IMG/VR virus record: IMGVR_UViG_3300043446_001848
Coordinates: 1 to 20,071 of that record
Direction: 5' to 3' (one strand)
From: a virus
Length of the DNA: 20,071 nt
Part shown: positions 12,291 to 18,858 of the stretch, piece after piece
Position numbering within the stretch: the first letter of the stretch is position 1
Layout: every line of letters begins with the position of its first letter
Translations under genes and position numbers: made by a program
Notes under the pieces: model-generated
Database searches by the model: none
Told to the model about the DNA's origin: nothing
What the model saw: the letters and a program-made list of their open reading frames with translations, nothing else

Positions 12291-12764
12291 TTACGGGTAT
12301 ATCGCCCAAGGTGACCAGCCCCAACCGTAACGGTCAACGCCGTACTGGTGGATGGCTAGCCCTGCGGTGAGACAAATTTTCGGGTCGTACAGTTCTGACG
12401 CCTTTTTGATAACTCCGCTGTGCCGTAGGTATTTCACCCAGAACAGGTTGATTTGGAGGAGGCACACACTTCCACCATTCGGGTCGTCGGGGTTGAACGC
12501 GTCGGGTTGTCCCTTCGATTCGCGCCAGATGACACGGTCAAGGATGGGTAGGTCTTTCTCTGCCCAGCCAACTTCTCTTGCCAACGTCCACCATTGCGGA
12601 ACCTTGGCTGTCGCTGGGATTGGTAGTGGTTCTTCTCGTACTGCTCGAACATTCATGCGACTTGATGGCGTCCCTTCTGTTTCTGCGGTCGGCATTGCCA
12701 GTGCCATCGCGCCCCCCAAAATTACTGCGGTTACTGCTGTGGTACTTGCGATTCGTTTTATCAT
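12291..12764 (-). CDS. Secreted lytic transglycosylase (SLT/lysozyme-like)
   Basis: This 157-aa protein has a signal peptide (residues 1-24: basic MIKR, hydrophobic core, ALAMPTA) and a lysozyme-like fold: catalytic E82 in IWRESKGQPDAFN, then SVCLLQIN (99-106) in the place of the usual GLLQI, and a C-terminal GLAIHQYGVDRYGWGWSPW. Such enzymes cleave the glycan strands of peptidoglycan. It lies inside the DNA-metabolism operon rather than next to the lysis cassette, seven bases after the nuclease stop, with AGAGGA at the ATG. Early secretion, or a role in wall remodelling rather than lysis, is possible. Confidence in the fold is high, in the role lower. Confidence 0.85.
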   Translation of the reverse strand: MIKRIASTTAVTAVILGGAMALAMPTAETEGTPSSRMNVRAVREEPLPIPATAKVPQWWTLAREVGWAEKDLPILDRVIWRESKGQPDAFNPDDPNGGSVCLLQINLFWVKYLRHSGVIKKASELYDPKICLTAGLAIHQYGVDRYGWGWSPWAIYP

Positions 12765-12771
12765 TCGTCCT

Positions 12772-13212
12772 CTAGTCGTAGGTGGATGAAGTCATCAGGT
12801 CTTGTACCTGATTGGGGTATAGCAAAAATCCTTTCGCTGGGTTGTCGGAATCTGGTGCGGCTACCAACTGCCTAAGGTTGGCGAGATTATGTTTGAGGTA
12901 GCGTTTCAGTCTGGGTACTTCTATTATAACGAACCCTGTTGGAGCGAACAAATACACCAACCATCGGGCTTTCGTCACAGCAATACCCGACGGTTTCCAT
13001 CCACTATTGCGTGGGTTCTGCTCGAACTCCACGAAGATACGACCATTACGAAAGCGGTCATACTTCACCTCGAATGAACCCTGACTTAGGTCAGCAAGAA
13101 ACTCTGTGACAAGTTCTTCGCCTTGATGACCGAACGCTAAGTCTTTAGTGAAGTCGAATTGTTTGATGTCGTGTGTTGGTTCGTATCCGTGTGTACGGAT
13201 GTCACCATCCAC
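12772..13212 (-). CDS. PD-(D/E)XK nuclease-like protein, 146 aa
   Basis: The start is GTG at 13212, set by a perfect AGGAGG six to seven bases upstream; an earlier GTG at 13242 lacks this. The core reads GHQGEELVTEFLADL (E32), then FEVKYDRF (E48, K50, D52) and FVEFEQ (E62, E64), the order of a restriction-endonuclease-like active site with a helical E, a strand with ExK and another acidic strand. The C-terminus is basic. It follows a Holliday-junction-resolvase-like gene, so a DNA-end or branched-DNA nuclease role fits. The call is by motif only. Confidence 0.65.
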   Translation of the reverse strand: MDGDIRTHGYEPTHDIKQFDFTKDLAFGHQGEELVTEFLADLSQGSFEVKYDRFRNGRIFVEFEQNPRNSGWKPSGIAVTKARWLVYLFAPTGFVIIEVPRLKRYLKHNLANLRQLVAAPDSDNPAKGFLLYPNQVQDLMTSSTYD

Positions 13213-13363
13213 GACACTCCTCCTCGTAGTGTTGCTTCGCACCGTTGCAGTCGCCTTCTTGGATGAACTCGTGCATGATGCCTGCGATGTTCTTCCACTT
13301 GCGTAGTTCTGCTTCGAGGCGGTGGATGTGCTGGGTCATGGTGAGTAGCGGGTCTTGCATCAT
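13202..13363 (-). CDS. Small helical protein, 53 aa
   Basis: ATG at 13363 overlaps the stop of the resolvase-like gene (ATGA), and its own stop lies 11 bases inside the next gene. The product starts MMQDPLLTMTQHIHRLEAEL; a heptad-like helix (HIHRLEAELRKWKNI) is followed by an acidic Cys-containing tail (YEEECRGW). Overlaps on both sides support it strongly. It also carries the AGGAGG for the next gene. Function unknown. Confidence 0.65.
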   Translation of the reverse strand: MMQDPLLTMTQHIHRLEAELRKWKNIAGIMHEFIQEGDCNGAKQHYEEECRGW

Positions 13364-13710
13364 GCGACGTCCCCGTATCCTGCCTTATGTAAGAGGCGCA
13401 CCATATCTTCGAGACGCATGATGGCGTACTGTTCTTCGCCAGTGTTGTGCCCGTTGCGTTTGACGACAAGGATGCCGTAGTCTGCGCCAGCGTTGCGTGT
13501 TTCAGCGACGGTCTCCTCAATCCATGAAGACAGTTCGTGACGTTTAGCCGCTTTGCATTCGAACACCAATGCACCGCACCCGCCGATGTCGCCCTTATCG
13601 AGTGCACCCTGGAGTGCACGACGTTCGGCGTACGGGAATCCTGCTGTTTGCAGGTAGCGGGCGATGAGTGTTTCGAATCGTGTGCCGATGATTTTGCTTC
13701 GGTTAGCCAC
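13360..13710 (-). CDS. Holliday-junction-resolvase-like nuclease, 116 aa
   Basis: The GTG at 13710 is chosen because the true fold starts MANRSKIIGTRFETLIARYL; AGAAGG lies ten bases upstream. Active-site residues are E13 in the first helix, D41 in KGDIGG, and E51-x-K53 in VFECKA, the order of archaeal Hjc-type and phage PD-(D/E)XK resolvases. The C-terminal AGADYGILVVKRNG helix-strand also fits. It would cut branched recombination intermediates before packaging. It overlaps the ribbon-helix-helix gene by eight bases. Confidence 0.8.
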   Translation of the reverse strand: MANRSKIIGTRFETLIARYLQTAGFPYAERRALQGALDKGDIGGCGALVFECKAAKRHELSSWIEETVAETRNAGADYGILVVKRNGHNTGEEQYAIMRLEDMVRLLHKAGYGDVA

Positions 13711-13876
13711 GAGTGATTGCCTTCTGTAGCAAAAACCTGATGTATGCGGACCTGCCCACACCGTGCTCCCGTGCCAGCCGTTCGAGGGCTTCGGCTTGGG
13801 TCGTGGTAATGCGGAAGGCAATCATCTTGGTCGAGCGGTCTTTGCCTGCTGGGTCAACAGTTCTTTTAGCAGCCAT
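13703..13876 (-). CDS. Ribbon-helix-helix DNA-binding protein, 57 aa
   Basis: ATG at 13876 overlaps the stop of the annealing-protein gene by one base (TGATG). The product has a basic start MAAKRTVDPAGKDRSTK, a strand MIAFRITTTQ, then helices AEALERLAREHG and RSAYIRFLLQKAITRG, the MetJ/Arc/CopG layout. These dimers bind operators, often of their own operon. The palindromes at 15942-15960 and the TGTCNTAAGACA family are candidate targets. Too short for many gene finders, but its overlaps make it credible. Confidence 0.78.
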   Translation of the reverse strand: MAAKRTVDPAGKDRSTKMIAFRITTTQAEALERLAREHGVGRSAYIRFLLQKAITRG

Positions 13877-14502
13877 CACTTACCATCCTTGAATGCCTTG
13901 AGGTCATTGAATGACGCACGAAGTTTCGGCAGGTCGTTGACTGTTGCCTTGTCGAGGTCGATGCCTGCGTTGGTTGCGACAGTCTTGGGGTTGAGTCCTG
14001 ACTTGGCGCAAGCCCCACAGAACTGGTCAATTTGTTCTGCGCTCAATGGTTCGTCGGCACTTGGTGCGGGTGCTGTCTTAGGTACGGAAGTCTTGGTCGG
14101 GGTGTCTTGGGTTTCCCATTCCTGTTTTGTCCACAGGGACAGGCAGATACCAAACCGCATCGCGGCGTTGCGGAGGAAGTCTCCGACAAGTTCTTTGTCG
14201 AGGTCAGCCTTGTCGTGCTTGACTGTGCCGACTCCGAGCATCTGCTTGTTGTGAACGTAGAGGTGCCCCCACATGACTGCCATACCGTTGACGACGTGGA
14301 TTGCTGGGCGTCCGTTGTCCCAGCCTGCTGGTTCCCACCACCACATTGGGTCTACCTCGATGAGGATTTTGGTGATGTCTGCGTGTCCGACGAAGTCGAG
14401 TTGGATTCCTCCGCGTGGGAGTTTGCCGACGATGGACCTATCTGGTACACCGTACTTGTCGAGGATGGTGCGTAGGGCTATTGCGTTTTCTTTTTCTTCC
14501 AT
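13876..14502 (-). CDS. Single-strand annealing protein (Rad52/Erf-like)
   Basis: The 208-aa protein starts MEEKENAIALRTILDKYGV at ATG 14502, which overlaps the exonuclease stop (TAATG), with GGGGAGAAG upstream. It contains LDFVGHADITKILIEVDPMW (about 35-54), GWDNGRPAIHVV and, near 105-125, VGDFLRNAAMRFGICLSLW, the pattern of Rad52/Erf-type annealing proteins. A linker rich in Pro, Thr and Ala (132-150) leads to a helical C-terminal domain. Such proteins anneal complementary strands exposed by the exonuclease; here it sits just after a YqaJ exonuclease as in lambda-Red-like pairs. Which annealing family it belongs to is uncertain. Confidence 0.8.
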   Translation of the reverse strand: MEEKENAIALRTILDKYGVPDRSIVGKLPRGGIQLDFVGHADITKILIEVDPMWWWEPAGWDNGRPAIHVVNGMAVMWGHLYVHNKQMLGVGTVKHDKADLDKELVGDFLRNAAMRFGICLSLWTKQEWETQDTPTKTSVPKTAPAPSADEPLSAEQIDQFCGACAKSGLNPKTVATNAGIDLDKATVNDLPKLRASFNDLKAFKDGK

Positions 14503-15455
14503 TACTTCTCCCCTTTCAGGAGCAACGTGCGTGTGGTGGTTGGCTTGCTGTACTTGGCGACGATGGCTGGCTCCATCGCCTTGATTGCTTTGATGTCGAG
14601 GGACTGCCATGTTCGTCCCTTCCATGTTGCGATGATTGTCCCGTTGACGCTGGCGTATTCGTTTGCGCCGATGAGTTCGCAGAGTTCTGCTTTCAAGCGG
14701 TCTTCCAGTTCGGACAGTCCTTTGAGTTCCCGCTTCACATGCTTGAGTTGGTCAACGATGTCCTCCGCAGTTTCAGGAAGTTCAACCGTGGTGGGTTCGG
14801 GTGCGGAGTAGCGGGTGCTGATGGTTTCGTATGACCACTTGACTCCTGGTGGGGTCATGCCGAGGTCGATTGCGGTTAGCCACTTGGACACAGCCTCGAC
14901 GTGTTCTGCTTTTTCGTCAGCGGTGATGTCTTGTCTTACGACATGGAACGCCATGGTTGAGTCGAAGATGCCCCATGTGATGTGGTCTACGTCGGCGCAG
15001 ATGGCTTGCTGGATTCCTTGGATTCGCCAGTAGTCGAACAGTTCCCCGTCGAATGGCTGGGACAGCGTCTTGATTTCTAGGACATAACGAGTCCCGTTAT
15101 CCTCGTAGAACCCGTCGAGTGTGGCAATCATGCGGGCGGAACCATCATCGGATTCTGCTACGAACATTTCCTCTGGGGTTTCGTAGTTGATTCCTGTGCG
15201 GTCGATAGCCCACTTGATGCACAGTGGTTCGAGGTCGTTGCCTCGTGTCATTGCCCATGTTGGGGCGATTGGTGCGGGGGGTATGTCACCTAACAGTTCT
15301 GCGGCGTATTGGTCGGTGGGTACGAATCGGTGTAGCCCGTAGATTGCGGCGACTGCGGAGGCAGAGACGCGCTTGCGTTTCTGTTCGTCCCAGAATCGGA
15401 CGGCTAACCAATCTGATTCGCCATGGGTTGGTTTGGATATGCGGTAACGCTTCAT
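14502..15455 (-). CDS. YqaJ-like viral exonuclease
   Basis: This 317-aa protein has the YqaJ/lambda-exonuclease order: RVSASAVAAIYG near residues 29-40, E76 in RGNDLEP, D114 in TLDGFY, E127-x-K129 in LEIKT, and Q147/Q150 in RIQGIQQA. These are PD-(D/E)XK active-site residues of enzymes that chew one DNA strand 5'-3' for recombination. The C-terminal third (about 225-317) adds a coiled coil (LKHVKRELKGLSELEDRL) typical of phage YqaJ proteins. ATG at 15455 has GAAGGGAGAA upstream. It works with the annealing protein next door. Confidence 0.9.
   Translation of the reverse strand: MKRYRISKPTHGESDWLAVRFWDEQKRKRVSASAVAAIYGLHRFVPTDQYAAELLGDIPPAPIAPTWAMTRGNDLEPLCIKWAIDRTGINYETPEEMFVAESDDGSARMIATLDGFYEDNGTRYVLEIKTLSQPFDGELFDYWRIQGIQQAICADVDHITWGIFDSTMAFHVVRQDITADEKAEHVEAVSKWLTAIDLGMTPPGVKWSYETISTRYSAPEPTTVELPETAEDIVDQLKHVKRELKGLSELEDRLKAELCELIGANEYASVNGTIIATWKGRTWQSLDIKAIKAMEPAIVAKYSKPTTTRTLLLKGEK
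14932..14943 (-). promoter_or_regulatory. TGTCNTAAGACA motif copy within the exonuclease gene
   Basis: On the minus strand this is TGTCGTAAGACA, identical to the copy at 7202-7213. It lies within coding sequence, outside the early block, so it may be chance or a roadblock-type site. Confidence 0.3.
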
Positions 15456-15511
15456 GCGTTCTCCCTTCGTTGTCCTTCACCACACACCTTATCGGCAGGT
15501 TATACCGTATG

Positions 15512-15781
15512 TCAAGAGACGTCGAAAAGAATCTTTAGGTCGCGCACCATGCCGACAGGGATGTGGATTGCGTGGATGCCTTCGCCTTTGCAGAGTGTTT
15601 GCCACAGTGTGACGTGCTTATCTTTTGAACCTGGTTCACCGACTGGGATGTGGAAACCGACGGAGGTGACGATGCACTCGCCGTCGTCGTCGTAGTCTTT
15701 GAGTTCGAGCCATCCGCCATCAGACATATGCGTGTCTGCCCAAGTCACCATGACGATGGGGTAGCGGGTCCCTTGCTCCAT
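15512..15781 (-). CDS. Hypothetical protein, 89 aa
   Basis: ATG at 15781 follows the upstream stop closely, with GCCTGAACCA before it rather than a good Shine-Dalgarno sequence. The product starts MEQGTRYPIVMVTWADTHM and is beta-rich: VMVTWADTH, GWLELKDYDDDGECIVTSVG, HVTLWQTLC and IHIPVGMVRDLKIL. The pattern suggests a small beta-barrel of about 85 residues of the kind common in phage early operons. I know no function. A stop at 15512 leaves a 56-bp leader before the exonuclease gene. Confidence 0.75.
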   Translation of the reverse strand: MEQGTRYPIVMVTWADTHMSDGGWLELKDYDDDGECIVTSVGFHIPVGEPGSKDKHVTLWQTLCKGEGIHAIHIPVGMVRDLKILFDVS

Positions 15782-15785
15782 TGGT

Positions 15786-15938
15786 TCAGGCTACCAGTTG
15801 GGTGTTGCGGAGTTTCTGTTCGATGATTGCGCGGTCCAATGCCTGCAAGGTCTGGAAGAATTCTTCTTCTTCGGTGTGCCCCTGCACTCGTGCTCGAACC
15901 AGATACTTACGGATTGTGTATAGCGTTTCGGTCGTCAT
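15786..15938 (-). CDS. Small helical protein, 50 aa, first gene of the leftward operon
   Basis: ATG at 15938 gives MTTETLYTIRKYLVRARVQG onward, with EEEEFFQTLQALDRAIIEQKL as a second helix. The stop ends four bases before the next gene's ATG. There is no Shine-Dalgarno sequence; the start lies about 12 bases after the expected transcription start, so a near-leaderless mRNA is likely. Its opening (MTTET, then a helix) resembles by eye that of the gene at 10082. Function unknown. Confidence 0.62.
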   Translation of the reverse strand: MTTETLYTIRKYLVRARVQGHTEEEEFFQTLQALDRAIIEQKLRNTQLVA

Positions 15939-15941
15939 AGG

Positions 15942-15985
15942 GACTGCGACGATAGCAGTCTAGGAAAACGCTTTACGATTCGTCA
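15942..15985 (-). promoter_or_regulatory. Leftward promoter with overlapping inverted repeat
   Basis: On the minus strand TAGACT (15957-15962) fits a -10 (TAnnnT), with a weak -35, TGACGA at 17 bp (15980-15985) or CTGACG at 18 bp. The perfect inverted repeat GACTGC-N7-GCAGTC (15942-15960) overlaps the -10 and start site, as an operator would. It lies just ahead of the first gene of the DNA-metabolism operon. Confidence 0.45.
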
Positions 15986-16198
15986 GCGATGACTTTCGAT
16001 ATGTCTATCCAACTTGGAATCGACACGGTCAATCTTGTCTTCGACGTTGCCCTGCTTCTTGTACACCATCTTCAACATGCCCATCACGACCTCATGGTCT
16101 GACGCATTATCCTTCTTGAATTTTTGGATGACGGTGACTAGGACAGAAAAAGCACCAGCGACAACAGCACTAAGAAAGACAGCCCAGCCCGAATCCAC
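15983..16198 (-). CDS. Small membrane protein, holin-like, 71 aa
   Basis: The start is GTG at 16198, six bases after GGGAG. The product has one membrane segment (about 5-25, WAVFLSAVVAGAFSVLVTVI) followed by a charged, helical tail (VIQKFKKDNASDHEVVMGML then a coiled-coil-like DKIDRVDSKLDRHI). One-span proteins with a charged helical tail next to endolysins can be holins, antiholins or spanin-like partners. It follows the endolysin with a 3-base overlap region (TGATGTG). A competing ATG in another frame overlaps the same site. Confidence 0.65.
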   Translation of the reverse strand: MDSGWAVFLSAVVAGAFSVLVTVIQKFKKDNASDHEVVMGMLKMVYKKQGNVEDKIDRVDSKLDRHIESHR

Positions 16199-16199
16199 A

Positions 16200-16760
16200 T
16201 CAGGCTCCCTTCGATTCCTTCCACGCCTTCACACGCTCAGGCACATCATCGCCTGCAACGTAACGTAGATGCCACGGTTCTGACGGGAGAACTTCCCACG
16301 AGAACCCAAACGAGACAGCGTTCTTAGCAAGCCATTCGAGTCGTGCACCCGATGCGTCGGCAATATCTACAGCCACCCCGTAATTATGCTGACTAGAACC
16401 AGGCACCGCCATTGGCGCTTGACCTTTCTTCAAGTACCAAGCCTTCCCCTTGTAGATGCGTGGCTTCTGCTTCATCAAGGCTGGCTTCGGGTTGTCGGTA
16501 TATCGCTGGAAGAATCCGTACTCCTGAACCGCAAGTGAGCGATATGTATCCGATGGGCTAGTCGGAGAGAGGTCAATTCCTTCTGCGTTAGCGGCGGCGT
16601 CCATCGCCTCATAAGCGTCAGCCGCGCAATGATGCAACTGACCCTTGCCTTCAATCTTGCGAAGAAGACTTGGGTCGAGTTCACCAGGCTCCACGTCCTT
16701 GAGGTGGGAGCACAACTTCACCTTGATGATGGGAAGTTTGGCGATGTCCACCTTCGCCAT
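16200..16760 (-). CDS. Endolysin, M15 family peptidase (VanY/D-Ala-D-Ala carboxypeptidase-like)
   Basis: This 186-aa protein carries the M15 zinc ligands H125 and D132 in GSSQHNYGVAVDIAD, and H164 with catalytic E161 in SEPWHLRYV; TYRSLAVQ (72-79) matches the usual substrate-binding RS segment. Such enzymes cut peptide bonds in peptidoglycan stems or cross-links. There is no signal peptide, so it needs a holin to reach the wall. Residues 1-45 are basic and may be a small binding region. Its ATG overlaps the holin stop (TAATG). It sits among three small membrane proteins. Confidence 0.9.
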   Translation of the reverse strand: MAKVDIAKLPIIKVKLCSHLKDVEPGELDPSLLRKIEGKGQLHHCAADAYEAMDAAANAEGIDLSPTSPSDTYRSLAVQEYGFFQRYTDNPKPALMKQKPRIYKGKAWYLKKGQAPMAVPGSSQHNYGVAVDIADASGARLEWLAKNAVSFGFSWEVLPSEPWHLRYVAGDDVPERVKAWKESKGA

Positions 16761-17014
16761 TATGCGGTCGCCTCATCCTTCTTCTTTGGCGCGCCAGCAC
16801 CAGAGAACGCTGCTTCGATTTCTTCCTTGGTGAGGGAGCCGTCGACGCTGAAGCGGAGCAACTTCTCGATGACCTGGGCGCATGCCATGACGCCTGCGAG
16901 GGCGGCTGACTTCCAGAGTTCGACTCCGATGATGGCACCTCCTGCGACTGCGGCGAGAGCCGACGAGCCGAACAGGGCGAAGATGCGGAAGATGATGTTC
17001 TTCAACTTTTCCAT
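16760..17014 (-). CDS. Holin, 84 aa
   Basis: The product starts MEKLKNIIFRIFALFGSSAL and has two hydrophobic segments (about 8-31 and 34-52, separated by a short VELWKS turn), then a charged tail rich in Lys, Ala and Glu (LTKEEIEAAFSGAGAPKKKDE). This two-span layout resembles r1t-type actinophage holins. It forms lesions in the membrane that release the endolysin encoded next. ATG at 17014 overlaps the previous stop (TAATG). Confidence 0.8.
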   Translation of the reverse strand: MEKLKNIIFRIFALFGSSALAAVAGGAIIGVELWKSAALAGVMACAQVIEKLLRFSVDGSLTKEEIEAAFSGAGAPKKKDEATA

Positions 17015-17181
17015 TAGTCAGAATCTTTCTGTGCAAGAGTGATGATTGAATGTACCAGAATAGTGCATCCTGTAATCAGGGTTGCCTGTCTTAGGGTAGG
17101 ACCCGACAGGGTGATGAGGACCATGCCTGTACCTGCCCAGGTCCATGCGTTATCGACGAGGTAGGTAAGTACTTTCTTCAT
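17014..17181 (-). CDS. Small two-span membrane protein, 55 aa
   Basis: ATG at 17181 overlaps the previous stop (TGATG), and its stop overlaps the holin start. The product starts MKKVLTYLVDNAWTWAGTGM, with hydrophobic runs at about 14-26 and 33-49 (TLITGCTILVHSIITLA) and a short charged end QKDSD. It may be a second holin, an antiholin or a holin partner. The two overlaps make the gene credible despite its size. Confidence 0.7.
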   Translation of the reverse strand: MKKVLTYLVDNAWTWAGTGMVLITLSGPTLRQATLITGCTILVHSIITLAQKDSD

Positions 17182-18536
17182 CAGCGTCGTATTCTAGTTG
17201 GTGGGGGAAGCATGGTGAGGACCGCCCCGATAGCCACCAGAGTGCGACGGGTGCCGACTGGGACATTGGAGCCGACAGGAACATAGGTGTCTAGCCCCGT
17301 CTTGAAGATGTCTACGTTCTTTTCGAATGCGGCACGGACTTCGGTGGGTGCGCTCTGGACGGCTTCAATCAGGGCGGCGACTTGAGTGTCGTCAAGTTCG
17401 GTGACGTCGAGTGCTTGGAAGATTTCCTCCGCTTGAGCGGTGCTAACTACAGCAAGCACTTGTGCGTTTGTGGCTAGGTAGGCGGCTTGGTCGGGGCTAG
17501 GTGGGGTCTGGAGAATGGCGTCGACCGCTTTAGCCACCTGTTCAGGGGACGCGACAGGAGCCTCTAGGACGTTTTGTGGGGTGGTTGGTACGGTTTCGGG
17601 GGGTACGCTTGCGAGAGGGGCTGTGGACGCGACTGGTGCCATTGTGGTGGCAGGCGCTAGGGTGGTGGCAGGAGGCTTAGATGTTTGGGTTGTTGGAGTT
17701 TCTGGCACTGTTGTTGGCAGTGGTTGTAATACCGTTGTGGATACTTCTGGCACCGTCGTGGGCGGTTCAGTCGTGGTTGATGTTGGTGGAGGTACCCATG
17801 CTTGTGTGGTTGACGTGGCAGGTAGCGTCGTATCAACGCTAGTTGTGGTGGAAGGAGGAACCGATGAAGTGGTTGACGTTGATATTTCTGTTGTCGATGT
17901 ACTGGGCGCTTCGGTCGTCGAGGTTGTAGTTTCCTGAACTGTCGTAGAAGTGGTGGTCATGGCAGGGACAGTCGTTTCGAGGACAGTAGTAGTAGTGGTC
18001 GTCGTCGGTGGAGTGGATGTTGTTGTATATGCCCATTCGGGGACTATCTCCCAACCGATGTCGTCGATGTTCCATGCGAGCATATAGCACGTTCCGCCCC
18101 ACCATTCAAAGAACCAGCCATCAAGAGCATTGGGTCCTGGCTCCAAATCAAGGGTGACTTGTCTACTCCATGAACAGCCTTTGAGATTCCATGTCCCAAA
18201 CTCTTGACCAGCAATGTTGACGGTTCCGCCATCATCTGCGGCAACCATGAACTTGATGGTGTCGTGTTCAGGGATGTTGATGAACCCTGTGTAGTGAACC
18301 ATGAAGTAATCCCAGCCACAGTCTTGGAATGGTTCGCCGTTGAAGTTGCGGTTGATGTTGTTTTCGATTTCACTGCCGCAAGACAGGTATATATCATCGG
18401 ACCTTGTAGGTGGTAGGTCGTCGATGTAGTAGCCGACTGCGTTCAGTCCTGGCTGTGGTTCAGCGTTCGCCTGTTGTGGCAGTAATGCGATGAAGGCGAC
18501 GGGAAGGAAAACTAGCCAGCGGCTACTTCGACCCAC
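17181..18536 (-). CDS. Secreted PA14-like protein with Thr/Ser/Pro mucin-like region
   Basis: A 451-aa protein starts at GTG 18536 (AGGA nine bases upstream), overlapping the upstream gene by 25 bases. It has a signal peptide (residues 1-25, cleavage after ANA), a PA14-like beta domain (about 30-165, with VGYYIDDLPP, FINIPEHDTIKFMVAADDGG and LDGWFFEWWGG) and a long Thr/Ser/Pro tract (170-315). A helical domain follows (about 320-415), then a short hydrophobic stretch and a basic end (RIRR). PA14 domains often bind sugars. It may be a surface adhesin, a tail-tip glycan binder, or a protein displayed on the infected cell. The tract gives many repeated TTT/ACA-type codons. Function is inferred. 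Confidence 0.8.
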   Translation of the reverse strand: MGRSSRWLVFLPVAFIALLPQQANAEPQPGLNAVGYYIDDLPPTRSDDIYLSCGSEIENNINRNFNGEPFQDCGWDYFMVHYTGFINIPEHDTIKFMVAADDGGTVNIAGQEFGTWNLKGCSWSRQVTLDLEPGPNALDGWFFEWWGGTCYMLAWNIDDIGWEIVPEWAYTTTSTPPTTTTTTTVLETTVPAMTTTSTTVQETTTSTTEAPSTSTTEISTSTTSSVPPSTTTSVDTTLPATSTTQAWVPPPTSTTTEPPTTVPEVSTTVLQPLPTTVPETPTTQTSKPPATTLAPATTMAPVASTAPLASVPPETVPTTPQNVLEAPVASPEQVAKAVDAILQTPPSPDQAAYLATNAQVLAVVSTAQAEEIFQALDVTELDDTQVAALIEAVQSAPTEVRAAFEKNVDIFKTGLDTYVPVGSNVPVGTRRTLVAIGAVLTMLPPPTRIRR

Positions 18537-18856
18537 GCCAGAGTTTCCTCATCCCAAACATAGGACCCCTCTGGTTTCGGTGTCGGTGCTTGCCAATCAT
18601 GGTTCGCATCCAATGTCCATGATGGGAATGGCTTTGGTGCAACGAACACATCAGCAGCAGGGTCGTATGAGTATCCAATGCCAGCGTACTGTTTGCGAAT
18701 GTTGTTGTTGTACGAGGTGCGAACACACTTCTGTCCGTATACTTCCGCGTAGTGGGCTTCCCAATCGGAGATGCCGTCCACTACTTCGTCTTCGTTACGT
18801 CCCACAATCACCTGGGTGACGACGTTGTTGCTGTCAAGGAAAGCGTAGTGAGCCAT
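18512..18856 (-). CDS. Conserved tail-associated protein, 114 aa
   Basis: The product starts MAHYAFLDSNNVVTQVIVGRNE and contains QKCVRTSYNNNIRKQYAGIG and AADVFVAPKPFPSWTLDAN, then EGSYVWDEETLAWVEV. This pattern (MAH-AFLD start, GIGYSYD, PKPFPSW, WDEET-AWVE) is common in small proteins near tail fibres of many aquatic phages, of unknown role. It follows the glycine-rich fibre gene by two bases. A tail-fibre accessory or chaperone role is an inference from position. Confidence 0.8.
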   Translation of the reverse strand: MAHYAFLDSNNVVTQVIVGRNEDEVVDGISDWEAHYAEVYGQKCVRTSYNNNIRKQYAGIGYSYDPAADVFVAPKPFPSWTLDANHDWQAPTPKPEGSYVWDEETLAWVEVAAG

Positions 18857-18858
18857 AG

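Noticed and set aside
17560-18020. Possible CRISPR or tandem-repeat array
   Set aside because: The repetitive look comes from Thr/Ser/Pro codons in the secreted protein; there are no regular spacers.
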